From the NCBI GenBank assembly GCA_030544235.1, contig CM060470.1:22570356-22634355 (forward strand): a stretch of 64,000 nucleotides of DNA, written 5' to 3'. The translations under genes were made by a program, and so were the position numbers. Below, piece by piece: positions 1-37,468 of this stretch (positions within the stretch are counted from its first letter, which is position 1; each line of letters starts with the position of its first letter). The notes under the pieces are model-generated. The model was not told the origin of the DNA. It worked only from the letters and a program-made list of their open reading frames with translations, and searched no databases. Origin of the DNA: Lepturacanthus savala. Its lineage: Eukaryota > Chordata > Actinopteri > Scombriformes > Trichiuridae.

Positions 1-3000
1 GCAGAAAAAAGATTTGTTTGCTTTTCTCATAGCTACATCACTGCATGACTAATTATTTGTGATGCTATATGCAATTCAGATATTGCTACTTTGTCTTTGA
101 AACTAAGTTGGTTCAAAAAACATTGTACAAAAATTGTATAAATATTTCATTTTTTTAATTTTACACATAGAAATAAAGAGAATGGGGTAATAATCTGAAA
201 AATATATATATATTTTCCATAATTTAGAATTTTCCATACAAGGAGCTTCAGTATTGAATGAGAAATTTGTTCAGGAGGCAAAGAGGACACATGAGGGTGT
301 TGGTGATAAACAGTGTGTGCTCAGAGCCATGTTAGAAGTTTGTTTCTTTTTAGTTCCCGCCTTTGAAAAACAGTGATAAAATTTAATGTGTCCTAATTTC
401 CTAATGTACATTTAATGAGCTTCTTTGTTTCTACTGATATTGAAATGACAGCCCTCATGATCTATAAAACTGTTTCCAAAACATTGTCCTCAGTTAGAGG
501 CCTGAGTGGCTGAAAAACATTATAAATGAAATTCTCTAACCATTGCTTAATTTTCCTAAGCAGCTGTCCTAATTTCTTTATGATAATTAATTAGGCTTGA
601 TTATTGGTCTATAATTAAATTATTATAAATGCTTTAGGACATTCTTTTCTTTGCTATGACTTGTCCACAGTGTGGCACTGTAAATGAACAGAAAATGACA
701 GACAAGTTAATTTGCAGCCTTTTTCTTGCATCAGCATGAATTATGGTTAAAGAAATATAATTATTTTCTTGCTGGAGGGAAGGAAACGAGAGAGCAAGGA
801 ATATAGTGGCAAATTTCTCTGTGTATAAAAATGAATCTTTCATTTGGGTAACGTTGAGTATCAGTTGACTGAAATGGGGATTGAATTTTGACTAAACACA
901 TTTAATTCACTGAGAGACATCTACTGTATCATCATTGTAACAGGACAGTGTGAAATAAATACACAATGTATGAATTTAATCATAGAGCATCAAAGGTTCA
1001 AAACAGATGAACGGTCATCAGGATTTTTATATTTTCTTAGTTAATCAACACCAATAGGAAATCATTATGCACTTTTCTGGTGGGCCCGGGAGGACTTAAA
1101 GCTCTATTTAAAGATATTTGTGCATTTGGGATTTTCCTACACAAGGCTGACATCTCTAATCAAACGGCAACTTTGCTGCCAGACAGTGTTATTTTTAATG
1201 TTTATGACAGCAGTGATGTGGCTAAAATCTGAAGATGACAATCCTGTTCTTATTGGCTGCTCACATGTACATGTATGGGAGTAAAATATAATGTTTATTG
1301 TTAAACTATGGATGAAAAGAAGACAGTGAATTATATCTACGGTTCCAGGGTGAGGATCAAACTACTATGGGAAAATAATAATAATAATTTTGATAAATGA
1401 GGGTAAACTACAAACTAGCATACTATGATACTAGACAATGTAGCCAGCCACATATCCAGCCTTGCAAAGCACATCAAGATGACATTTCACTATGACATGT
1501 CACTGAAATACACACTAGGATTTCCTTGGAGTGACTCTCAAACTGCAACTAAATCTGCTCTTCACTCATCTCTTCGATCAATGGATCAAGAGGGAGGAGG
1601 AAGAGGGTGAAGATGGAGGGTACATACATTTCCTGCTCGGGGAGAATGCTTCAGATTATCCTTGGAGCTGCATTTTGATTGAACGTGACTGAAGTCCACC
1701 CTCTTGTTTACAATATGAATCTATGGAGAAATACAGAGAGAGTATGGGCCTCTTACGTAATAGATGGGAATGAAGCAACAATACTGGGAACAGCCTCTTG
1801 GAAAATGTATTCAAAATGTTTGATGTCGATACATGACACCGTCTTATTTGTCTCTGACTACAAAATTAGTTTTGAATGAAATTTCAAAAGAAGTCTGATG
1901 AGTTTCTGTGAGTGTGACTCGGTGGTATTGTTGTACCGAAGTCTGTTCCCCCTTAAAATAACCTGCATCCAACTTCACCTTAACTCCAACTAGTTATCTC
2001 TGGTATAGTGAAACAGAATCAGAACCTAAGTGCTAACTCCAACTGTGGAGGTGGTGCTACGAAAACATAACTCAAACAGTAGGGGAACCAAACTTTGAGA
2101 CAACCGATCACTTTCCTGTTTCCCTCAAAGACAGAAGCATGTTCACTGAAGAGGTAAATTAAAATTGTCACAATTTAATATTGATTTTGGGAACAAGCAA
2201 AAGTTATAGTATTGTTATGATATTGTTATGATGTGCACTGTATAATAATAGTAAGTAATAGTAAGTATAACTAAGTAACATAGTTTCAGTATTTTTTTTG
2301 CCTTATACAAACAAGTAACTAAGGAGAAAATTAGCAGAAAAAGCCTGAGTTTGTTCATTCATTTAGTTTATTGTCTAATCTAGTCTTGTGCCATTAATAG
2401 AGCCTGTCAGCAGACAGTGTTACATAGCGAAAGCAACATACGCTGCTATCAGTGGTATCAATATTCACTACATTGGTTATGTAGGGAACCAATATAAACA
2501 CTGAAAGTGTCTTTATTCTATAATGAGAGTTAAATAATATTATAATATAATATATATAATATTAGTCATTATGTGACTAATTAAATACAGCTGAAGTAGA
2601 CAAATTATGGTTTGAAACCATCTCCTACCACATAAACCATATAAACATGGAAAAACTGCAAACTTTACATTGCTGTGGAGCATAGTTTTCTTTAAATTTG
2701 TACTGCTGAACATTGCAGCCGATATTCCAGGTGACTTACAGTACAGTTTAGCTTTAGAGCTATCATTGTTATCATTTTCTCAATCTGGACACCGTTTAGT
2801 TAGAGGAATAAACAATTGTCCTTGATATCAAGTTACTGTAAAGAAAGGTGGTGATATCAGAATATAAATGTCTGCCTTTGGTTTGTGAGTATCTCTGAAA
2901 AGGAAAACAGAGAACTGTGATTTACAGAGCAGACGTAAATATACACATTATAATTCTAGTTGGACTTCATTTAATGTTTGAAATTAAAGTGTAATTTCAA

Positions 3001-3013
3001 AATGTACTGACAG

Positions 3014-3015
<2 letters not shown>

Positions 3016-3069
<54 letters not shown>
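3016..3069. repeat. (AT)n microsatellite
   Basis: About 27 perfect TA units inside the map2 intron. Confidence 0.98.
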
Positions 3070-3072
<3 letters not shown>

Positions 3073-3687
3073 ACTTTGACTTTCATAATGCCTCATTTAA
3101 ATGCAAATTTCATCAATCATGAACAGCCCATTCTAATTATCAACATAATAACTGATTAAAATTAAATGCTGTAAAAGTTTTTAATTATCGGTGGCGTGGC
3201 CTACTCCAGGCACTACGAGAAACACGGTGCCATAATTAAAAGTGCTGTGTGGTACCAGTGGGTCTTGGGTCCAGGTCACACTGTGTGCTGCTGACAGACA
3301 CAGAGTAACGGAGATGAGGCGCAGCACTGATTTCCAGATCCAAGAGGTCTTGTGTTTGACCTCTGCGGACACACTTTGGTCCTCCTGCTTCTAAAAGGAC
3401 AATCAGTGGACAGGTCAGTGGCCGAGAAAAGGCCTGCTACAGGCTGGGGGAGGATCACTACAGGAGTAGTTCTTAGGACTACTAAAAGGCCAAGAGAGGA
3501 GTATATATTGCTGCCATTTGAAAACTGTTTTATTATTAACTATTTTATTGTATTTTCTATCCGAGTGAGTGAGAACATAAAATGGCCTCCATCGTAGGCA
3601 GCAACTGTAAAGTCTGTCTCTACACTTTTAAATATTTAGCTTCAGGAAGAGCAGGAGCAAAGCACCTTGGGTAATTTGAGAATGACA

Positions 3688-4622
3688 TACAGCTCTGGAA
3701 AAAAATAAACGACCATTGCAAAATTATCAGTTATTCTGATTTTACTACCTATTGCTATGTGTTTGGGCAAAAGGAGCATTTTTTGAGTCTATAAACTCCT
3801 GACAATATTTCCCCCAATGCAAACAATGCAAAGAAACAAGATCAAATTCATTAAAAAATACTAATTTTTTTTTTTTTTTTTTTACACATTTCAGCCTAAG
3901 AGCTACTAAGTCTGACTTAGACTGTTAGTCTGTCATTTTATACTTTTATACATTTTATTTTTATTTTTTTTATACATTTAAGGCCAGATTTTTTTTTCAA
4001 AGATTTCATGCATATAATTACATCAGTTGAGTCACTAACAATCATGTTATGTATCTATTTTTTCATTTTATTGTCTTTTCTTTGCAGAAAATTGCATTTT
4101 AATGGCTGTTATAGTTGCTGGGTACACAAATATGCCCATAAACAAAAATCTATTTATCACATGTACAAAATTCATTTTGGGGGATTATTCCATAGACTTG
4201 AATGATTAAATAGATATATATGGGTTGAAAATCATAATAATCTAAATAAAATTACTGGGAGGATTTGTCTTCTCCATGTTCTCAGAAGGAAGTTGATGAT
4301 GTCATGTGACAGGAAGAACTTGGAAGCTTAATTTCTTTTGCTCAAAACCTCTACTATCATGTAGAGAAGACAGTCATAGACTTAGACGCTCATAGGCTTT
4401 AATGGGTTAATCACAGCTTTAATGCATCTTGTCATGCTCTCCACAAGTCTTTATCATTGTTCTTGGGTGACTTTATTCCACTCCTAGTACCTCTTTAAGC
4501 AGAATGAGGTGTGCATGTGTTGGAATTCAACAGATGCTGGAATGAAATGGCTGGAATACATGTAGAGATGCTGATTTCAGAAAAAAAATGCAGTGGTCTC
4601 TTATTTTTTTTCCAGAGCTGTA
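3688..4622. mobile_element. degenerate Tc1/mariner-like element with terminal inverted repeats
   Basis: The left end reads TACAGCTCTGGAAAAAAATA and the right end is its inverse (...TTTTTTTTCCAGAGCTGTA), each with a TA at the boundary as expected for Tc1/mariner target sites. Internal parts such as the 'atgcatcttgtcatgctctc' region near 4420-4480 resemble the antisense strand of a common fish Tc1-like transposase as I remember it. No open transposase remains, and at about 935 bp it is shorter than an intact element of roughly 1.3-1.6 kb. Confidence 0.8.
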
Positions 4623-6516
4623 GCTATTCACAGTATATTCTACTTACTAACACATGACTACAAACACATCATCATACTTAATATTGGAAATTCTACATGC
4701 TTTTCTGATGCATGTCAGTCAAAATGTCGTTTTAGTGACCCCTGCTGTCATCTGTTCAGCATTGCTCAAATAACTTTGCTTATTTTAGGATCACAGGTGG
4801 GTCATCAGTGTCTGGATCCAGGTTTCACACCCTATCCACCTTATTTTCAATGATTACGGATGCTGCCAGATTTTTGGTCACTGCTACAACTAACTCTGTG
4901 GAGACCCATGACCGCAAGGGAAACAGTGAAATAGTGAAATAGTCTTGGCTGCCGTAATAACTGATCTAATCTGACATCTAAAATGAAAAGTTTATTGGAG
5001 GTTTTGAGACCTCTGAGAATAATTCAGCTCCTTGTTAAAAGCTTCTGAACATCAAACATTGAAGGAATCACCAGCTGACTGCAGAACAATGAATTGTTGT
5101 AATGTCTCTATTGAGAGACCCTGAGCAGCAGAAAATTACATGTGCATTTAAGAACCAGCTTGTAACACTGCCAACATTTTCTCATAAATATACAGTTGAC
5201 TGTGTAAATATTTAGTCAGAGAAAAGTTTCATGTGCAGCTGTGAGCAACTCCACCATGAAGGATTGAAGTCACAAGAGAGTTCATTTGCATTTTTAAAAA
5301 AGGCCAAAACTTTTGTTTGAAAGTGGCCATAACCCTTTTGCCATATTACACTTTCCATTTATAGTCCTATAACTCACATTCAGTAATTATTCATCCCTCT
5401 CTGAGGTGCTTTTGTTCAGACCATTTATGACAGTGATAGCACCAGCTACAGTAAGTGATTGTCTAGACACGTCCTCCCACTAAGTCTCCTAAAACACACA
5501 TATGCCTTTAAAGCGCCTGAGTCATTTCATCAAAAGATCATAAAGGGATTTCCTTAAGAAGATCATTAAATTTTAACTATGTCAGGCAGCTTGTAGTCAA
5601 AGAGATGTCAGGAAAGCACTGCCTGGACACAGTCCCCCTGTGTTTAGATGCCCATACAGTATATATAGTGGTAAGGCACTTCTTTAAGTTTAATCTTTAA
5701 CAAACTGGATTTTATAATTGTTAATTATATGTTCATATAAATAAATATTTTTTTAATATCTTTATAATGACTTCAGGATAGAAAATAAATTGTAGAAATG
5801 CATCTTGCATCTTTTTAGCATTATTATGGTAATTCTTTCTTCACAGCATGATCATTGAGACTAAAACACTCCACCTCAAGCATTGGCAAACAATTTACAC
5901 AGCCCAAAGAATACAGATGAATTACTGTTTTTACCACTTGATGGTAAAAATATGCTTACACTGTTTAAGCACAACTTTCCTCTACATGACCTGACACTGA
6001 TCACTCCTAAATCACTCACAGTGACTCCTGTTGTAAGTTGTCACTCCCTCTGCTTAGCCTGTGTTTTTACCCTCTAGACCCACACATTCCAAAACAGATG
6101 TGTGTGTTCCCAAATGCCATTCTTGATTAAGCAGAGTCACTGATTATGACCCAGGAAGCATGTTTGCACACATACACACAAAAACTCCACTCAGGCCTCA
6201 GCTCTCCTACAAATGATGGGCAAGGAGAATGACCCCTCCCTGTTTTGTGACAGCATGCTGCAGCAAAGAGACCAGACGAGTCATAAAGACGTCACAAACG
6301 CTGAGGGTCCTAATCAGGTCATCAGTGGAGGCCTTGGGAGAATGACATTCTTTTCATTTTGGTATTCTACATGAACTAATTAAGAAAAAATATCTATATG
6401 ACAGTCAGAGATCACAGGTAAAACAGACAAACCAAAACAGTAAAAACAGGAATACAACATTAAAGAGGTGAAACAACAAGGATATAGTGGGAGCAAATGA
6501 GGGAGAGGAGTGTCAC

Positions 6517-30353
<23,837 letters not shown>

Positions 30354-30879
30354 GCTGGTGCAGGCTAGCAGCAGGGGAAGACGGGCAAGGGACGGGGTCT
30401 CTCCTTCAGGCTGTGAAGAAGGAAGAGATGAAGGAGACAGGAGAGACGAGGTGTGGTCAAAACTCAGCATGTCAGGGTTAATAAGTGCAACGTTAGCAAT
30501 GTTACATAAAGGAGAACGAACAGTGCAGACCAGTGGAGGCTGTAGGACACATCAGTCAAATCCACAAATCTCTCTGTGTCAGTCATAATCACTGCTGCAG
30601 CTTCATTGTTAACAATTCTCAAAGTGCATCTGTGCTCGTGTGTTTATGTGTAGGTGGTTGTGTGAAATACCGTCTTTGTCCATGGAATATGAGCAGGTGA
30701 CAACCACTTTATGTGGGTGTAATGACTCGATTGGGCAATGGCCGAGGTGAAAACCACAACTCGTTGGAAATGAACAGAGCGGACTCTATCATGCAGGGTT
30801 GTGAGGATGTAAAGTGGGTTCTGATCAATCTGACAAGAGCCTGCATCAGGTGGTCACTGCAACTTACTGTCTGCAGCAG

Positions 30880-31092
30880 AAAAATTTGAATGGAACCCTG
30901 TTCCTGGAGGGCTAACGTCCTGCATATTTTAGTAATCTCCCCATGCAAACACACCTGATTCTAATTATTAATAAGAACTTTACAAGCTTCTGCTACTTGA
31001 TAACAAGTTGGTAATTACAATCAGGTTTGTTGGAGTGCATTTCTAAAACATACAGGATGGTAGCTCTCCAGGAGCAGGGTTGATGACCCCTG
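30880..31092. mobile_element. hAT-like MITE
   Basis: The left part (GAACCCTGTTCCTGGAGGGC) and right part (GCTCTCCAGGAGCAGGGTTG) are inverted copies, and the right end ATGACCCCTG fits a hAT-type terminus. About 210 bp, non-coding; the left boundary is eroded. Confidence 0.7.
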
Positions 31093-32715
31093 TTGTAGAA
31101 TATAGAGTAAACTTTCTTGTTAAAAACTAGCTAATACAAAATAGAAAGCCTGACAGTGATAAACATGCGATATATCCTCAGGAATGAATTGATTAGAAAT
31201 AAATACAAAAAAACTGGATTTGCAATGAAGCAGTCGTCATAATGAAGAATGTGAATGCAAAAACGCCGGTTTTAAAAAAAACTATCCCCCAAAACACTGA
31301 GGTAAAAACCACAAAACTGAACCAGTTGAAGTCATGGTATCAAGACAGCAGAATCATTTTTAATGCAGAGAAGAACTCATTAATGACCACTTAAAACTTG
31401 AACATCACACCTATTTATGCTTAACTTTAAGGACTTGCTTAACAAGATGTCCTGCCCCCCCATTAATACACAAATGCTGTTCATGCAGTGAATTCTGGAG
31501 TTTCATACTGAAATATCATGTAATTCACCCTGTGTGGACCTCTGACGCAGTGGAAATGTATTAATTGGACCTCTAAGGCAGAGAATACCTTTTAACAGAG
31601 GATGTTCTAAAATTTGATGTCACCTGACAGAGCATATGTAGTATTAGTTAAAACGGCAAAAGAGGAACCCAAAGCTAAACTGTGCACATAGAGAATCTGA
31701 TTCCAATCCAAAGTAGAAGTATTTCCAGCATTAACCAGCCACCATAGGACCCGCAAGTAAATGAAATACCATGCTGAGTACAGATGATTGATCAGAACAG
31801 CAGGAGCAGAACCAACAGAGGCAAAGGTGGAAAATATTGATCAGGCCACATAATTGCTTGAGGGAGGGACAGACAGGCTTCAATGGCCTCTTCACAGATA
31901 CAGGACAGGTGGGGGAAGGAGATGAATGAGTCTGATGGAGCCTGACATCAATACACTGATTGTGTCTGAAAGACCTTTACTCTGGCTCTGCTCCCCTGCG
32001 GATAATTGAGTTAGCTGGATAAGTCTGCTGACAATTTTGATCTTTTTTAATTTATTTTATGTTGTTCCATTTTCTTGACACTGTACCATATTACTGATTT
32101 GAGGCCATTTCAGTCTAAAACTAACAGCACCGATATTGGCCTTCAGATGCTCAAATTAAAGTAGCCTTAGTGTGATGGGACACAACCAGAAAATAGATGA
32201 TCTTGAAAAAGAAATTCATGATTCAGGGTTTTGTGTTGTGGTACTTTTACTTTAACTACAATTTAATTCCAAATTCAGAGCAATTTACAAAACAGGAGAG
32301 ATGATATAAAAAAGTGAATTTCAAATATAAAAAAGTGAATTTCAATTTAAAACATTTACTCACTGAACAATATTTACTTTTTCAAGCAGCAGGTAAAGTC
32401 ATTTCCTTCCTTGCAAATGATTTACAAATGAAAACTGTAAATATTGTATCCCTTGAGCCCTGTAAGATGCTCACTAATACACATTTTTGTGAAGAAAAAG
32501 GAACTGCTCAATGTTCATCACACTGTACCGTTATCCAGCGGGATATATTATGCTTTGATATAAAGAAAATTCATCCACATCCAAGTAAAATATAAACACA
32601 ACTACAATTACAAAAGTTATGATCTTTAGTTTATTTAATCTCACAATAACCAATAAAGTACCAATTGTGATTACAGTAAAACCACAGGGACAGAGCACAA
32701 AGGAGCAAAATAGCA

Positions 32716-33099
32716 TTAAACAGATCGAAAGCATAGAATCGATGTGAAGAACACGTGATGTCTGTAAGCCCTATGCAGTCTAAACGGATCAGAGTCAGGA
32801 GTCAATGGAACATTGCATGACTCAGCTCTGAGGGGAACATCAGTGTGAATGAAGCCTGTACGAGTCACAACCCTGCACTGTCTCCTCATTAACTCCTTTA
32901 CAAATCGCTCATTCCATCTCTGTCCGAAAGCCACAGGCATGTATCCTGGATCGTCCCTTACCGCCCCACCACTGTGACCCTGCTGCTGCCTCCACCGAGG
33001 AGCACTTCGGACAATAAAAGAGACGTCAGACACAGACATGAGACTGCTGCCTCGGTGCCACGTCTCACTGCTGTCTGTCTGTCTGATGATGAAGGTCAC
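32716..33099 (-). other. unrecognised 127-codon open reading frame
   Basis: Lies in a locally GC-richer island. The product starts MTFIIRQTDSSETWH, contains DDPGYMPVAFGQRWNERF and ends in Ile/Phe-rich residues. No signal peptide, domain or family that I know. It could be a chance frame, a decayed repeat or an unannotated small gene. A donor-like GCG|GTAAGG lies inside it. Confidence 0.15.
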
Positions 33100-34099
33100 T
33101 TTGTGCTCAGCGACTGAATTCCAGACCCAACAGCATTGTCTTAAAGGTGGTCAGGTTCAAGGTGCCACCTGTCTACTGAAACCCTGCCGAGCTGCTGATG
33201 ACAGTATTTAGCCTGTATGTTTGTGATCTAAAGGGTGAGGACGCATTTGTGCATGAAACAGCACCACCTGCGGGGTGAACTCCTGAAAGAAGACAATTGG
33301 GGCCGTTTCAAGGCGTTATGAAAATTCAACATGCTGGGTTTAGAGATTAGGGAGGCAAGGGGCACCATTATCATGTGAAAATATGCTTTTTTTTGCCACC
33401 AGCTTAGATCACAATCTGGGGCTGCAATGCAGCACAGTGTCTCGTCCCTACTAATTATAATGCTGTGTGTTTGCTGGATTTGCCAAAACTAAATCCTGCG
33501 GTTTACTACATAATGTGAAAGCAGAGCAGAGACAAATTAGTGAAGAAGTGCAGAGGACTGATAACAGACAAAAAAAGGACAACGAAGAATTTTGAAGAAT
33601 GAGTTTATAGAGGGAATGACAGGAGACAAGTGAAGGGCAGAAAATTGTAGATCACAGGATACCAGGCAATACACAGCAGTATAGTATATTCCCTGATAAT
33701 ATATTATCTTCAGGGTATTGTGTCAACTGAGGAGTGAGACTGTATGAGATGGTGATATGATTAAGTTACATGTCCGGTTTCTCAGCAGATAGCAGGTCCA
33801 TTGCACTTGGCAAAAAGCCTGTGGCACGTTGCCAGGGGGACATTGGAGTCTCTCTCTCTCCATTTTAGTTATTAATCCAAATATATCACTATACCCTTTT
33901 ACAGTAAGGATTTTTCAAAGAATCCGAAAACTAGTAATTTATTGTAATATGAAACAGTATAGAAAAGTTGACAGGATGTTTTTCCACTGCACTTCCATAG
34001 ATTGCTGCAGAAATTATATATTTTCATATTTATGATTTATTTTTGTAGGGCAACCTATAAAATAAAGGCTAACTCTTAATCGTATGATGCCTATTGCAT

Positions 34100-34330
34100 T
34101 TTATGTCATTCCATTTGTTATTTCTTACTTATTTTTATTTATTATTATTATTATCGTCATCATTTAATCAAGTTAATTAAGTTAAGTGTTAATGTTAATT
34201 AAGTTCTATTTATGCATCTTTTTTAATGCTCTTTGTTTTTAATATATTTTGTGTAACGCATATTGAGCTACTTTGAGTATGAAATGCACTATATAAATAC
34301 ATGTGCTATATAAATAAAGCTTCCTTGTCT
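34100..34330 (+). mobile_element. L2-like LINE 3' end
   Basis: Ends in the pattern GCACTATATAAATACATGTG then CTATATAAATAAAGC, typical of L2-type LINE tails in fish. No coding part. Confidence 0.55.
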
Positions 34331-35406
34331 AGCGTTATCCTGGTTCCATGTAAAATACATACATGACATTCTGAGCATTGACAAGACATATCTTGCTGAT
34401 TTCTTTATACTTCTGTAACAATTTAAATATATAATTTTACAAATTCACATGAATACAGATGCATAATGAAAGTCAACTCTAATTTATTTGTACCATTCAA
34501 CAGGTGTCTAAGGCGTTTAAACAAAAAAGGATTTAGGTAAGAGACCCTTATCCAGCACTTGACGCTCCTTGACCTGCTTTTAAAAACTAGGTCCTGACAT
34601 TTTGGTGAACATAAAAATGTGAAATCCAAAAGAGAGGAGGGAAACTTATCATGTGACTGAATAGATTTAAAAAAATAATAATAACTTAGTGTATTTGTCA
34701 ATACAATGGAGATGCACACACACACACACGCATTTACAGCGCGAGTGACAAGTCCTTGACCAGATCTTAGTAGGATTCAAACTTAACACCATCCTTGAAC
34801 CAAGACACACCGCTTAATACAACCACCTGTTATAAAAAGGTCAAAACTGCAGTGACACTTGTAGTATAGAACAACTTTATTTTTAGTCTTGTGGCCTTCA
34901 TCAGGGTCAAACTATAAACTTGGTCTATATATTACATGTGTCCTTTCAAGTCAAGTTTAGTTGTATAGCATTTACCACATCACAGATTTGCCTCAGGGGG
35001 CTTTACAGACTGTTTAAACACCTCTTGTTCTCAGACTCTTTCCAATAAAAAAATTAAATAAAATAAAATAACAAAAAGAGGTAAATATGACCTTTGACCT
35101 CTTTAGCTTTTTCCCTTCGAAGTTCCCTCCCTTTGAAGTTGTACCAGAAATGCCTACACTACTACCACTTTTTATCATGTGACTGAAACTCCATTTGCAG
35201 AGACACACTTATTTTGCCCTGTATGCTACAGAGACAGGAGGACAAGAGAGAAATGACAGAATGAACTGGAATATCTGATGAGGTCTGACATCAGTCAGAG
35301 GCTGAGCTGATCACACAAACTGACTGATTCATGCTCATTGGGAGCTAACAGCTAACATCTGAACATTTTCTACATTGACATGTTTTCAGTAGGAGCCATC
35401 CAGCTG

Positions 35407-35419
35407 GTTGCTAAGCAAC
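35407..35419. promoter_or_regulatory. near-match X-box palindrome
   Basis: GTTGC-TAA-GCAAC is a perfect inverted repeat but misses one consensus C. Weak. Confidence 0.2.
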
Positions 35420-35589
35420 ACATATGTACATGTACAGTACTGTATAAATGTGAGCAGTGATTATTGCTTCACGTTTGTTTCACAGATGTACACATTAATA
35501 ATGCATTTCAGGATTGAAATGAAAATAATTTAATGTTCCCGGAAGACGATGACCTTAACTCATGCTGAGCTCAACATGCTGGCCATTTA

Positions 35590-35800
35590 TGTGTTTTGTG
35601 CTGCTTTATATTGTAAATTCCGTTGTTGTTTGTATTTTATGTTTGTATTGTCAGTTGTTGCAAATTATGTCCTTTTTCATGTTTGTATTTCCTAAATCTG
35701 TATTTTAATTGTGTGATCTTTTCCTGTAAAACACTTTGGTATGACCACAACCAGTTTTAAATGTGCTCTCTAAATGAACTCACTATTAATATTATTGTTA
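35590..35800 (+). mobile_element. L2-like LINE 3' end
   Basis: GTAAAACACTTTGGTATGAC and TTTTAAATGTGCTCTCTAAA are typical of the same class of LINE tail. Non-coding fragment. Confidence 0.55.
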
Positions 35801-37126
35801 TACTAACACACTATTATTTTTTAAGTACAGGGTTTTAATGTCTTTCAGTTTTAGTCTCTTTCAGGTTGTTATAAAGAGTTATACAGTTCAAAAGGGTACA
35901 GAAAAAGATCATTTTCCAGGAGTGGATCAGCTGTGACAAGATGCCTTTTTCAACACTGTGATAAAAATACTACAGTAGATGCCTTTTCTACCCTTAAGCG
36001 TGGCTTTAGTCCAACATTTACTGGAAAAAAAAATCTTCCTTTTTTTCTATCAGAAAACATGAAAAGCCTTCTGCAGATGCTGTGAGGGGCAATTTTCCTT
36101 TTCTGTGTTCTCAGAAAAGACTACTCAGGGTACTTTTCCTCTCAGGCTAAATAAAATCTGGCTTCAGAAATAAGTTATTTAGAGAAACAGATAAATGCAA
36201 CAGAGAAGTACAATACAACGTTGGATTTTGCTTGCTTTGCTTGATAAAGCCAAATATATTTAGTGCCTTTAAATGCAGATTTCATTAATTTGTTTGTTTT
36301 AAAACCCTGAATTGTATAAGGAGAGATGACGGAGCATCTTGACATTTTTCAGCAGCTGTGCATTTAATATTTACACAGATTCATACATTGATACAGTAAA
36401 TTGCTCTGTATAATCAGTGTTTTATTGCCAATTAAAGAGCGTTTCTAGAGAAGTTCAGTGCCTGGCTGAAAGGCTTCTTGAAAGACACAATGATTGTCAA
36501 GGGATAGAAAAATGTGACTATCACTTTCCCAATTTGTATTTTCCCAAGGAAGTACAGTCCATATATAAATGATTGATCTATGCTGAAAAGGACACACTAC
36601 TGGTGGCAGAGTAAAACCAGGACACACAAAACATTTGCTCCACATAGATATTACCATGGTCTGAAAATAGCAGGTGGCTGCCTGGATACATAATTATAGT
36701 CCATTAGGAGACTGTCAGTAAAATTTCAAGTTTGATGAAGCTCAATGAAGTAGATTTATTTTCTTGTTGATTTTTTTAGTCTAAGTCTAAGGGCTTTATT
36801 AAGCCGGCAATAAACCATTGTAGCACCCAAATGTAATTGTTATTGCTAGCTTCCACCCAACACGCATGTTGTGTAAATAAAATGTAGTTCCGCTCATTAT
36901 TGCGCCAGCGGGGGTGTTGCAGGCAAAGTCATTAAAGCAGTATTGTTAATGGTAACTTGAGGACAGTTCAAAGTCGTTCAGTAAGACTGACTGAAAACAC
37001 TTTGTACTATTTGTTGGGTGCATTAGAAGATGAGCTGACAGGCAGATGAACAACAGGCCCTGAGAGTCTAACCTTTGAAGAAAGGATAAAAGTTACAGTG
37101 ACCTTTCAAATGGTGAATCTTAAACT

Positions 37127-37468
37127 ACCATTCAAAAGTTTGGGGTTACTTAGAAATGTCCTTATTTTTTGAAAGAAAAGCACTGTTTTTATAATGAAAA
37201 TAACTTTAAACTAATCAGAAATACACTCTATACATTCCTAATATGGTAAATGACTATTCAAGCTGCAAATGTCTGGTTTTTGGTGCAACATCTACATAGG
37301 TGTACAGAGCCCCAGTTCCAGCAACTATTACTCCGGTGTTCTAATGGTACAATGTATTTGCTCATTGCATCAGAAGACTAATGTAATAAAATATTCTATT
37401 AATTTTACAACTCATGGTGGTAAATAAAAGTGTGACTGGGTGACACCAAACTTTCTGAACAGTAATGT
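37127..37468 (+). mobile_element. Tc1-like terminal fragment, copy 2
   Basis: Starts ACCATTCAAAAGTTTGGGGT and ends CTTTCTGAACAGTAATGTA, with internal blocks shared in reverse with 9310-9664. Non-coding. Confidence 0.75.

Larger units (their letters stand above)
1..6516 (-). other. map2 intron after repeat-1 exon (continues past the window start)
   Basis: No exon for repeats 2-4 (KCGS-, KVGS- or PGGG-coding) was found on the minus strand here, so the next exon likely lies beyond position 1. The stretch is AT-rich. It holds an (AT)n tract at 3016-3069, a degenerate Tc1-like element at 3688-4622, and otherwise unremarkable DNA. A GC-richer patch at 3181-3460 has short open frames on both strands that I do not recognise. 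Confidence 0.7.

Noticed and set aside
3181..3460. GC-richer patch with short open frames on both strands
   Set aside because: Neither translation resembles a known protein and there are no clear splice signals.
1..6516. Search for map2 repeats 2-4 and the C terminus on the minus strand
   Set aside because: No match to KCGS, KVGS or PGGG-containing repeat exons was seen; they are probably beyond the window.
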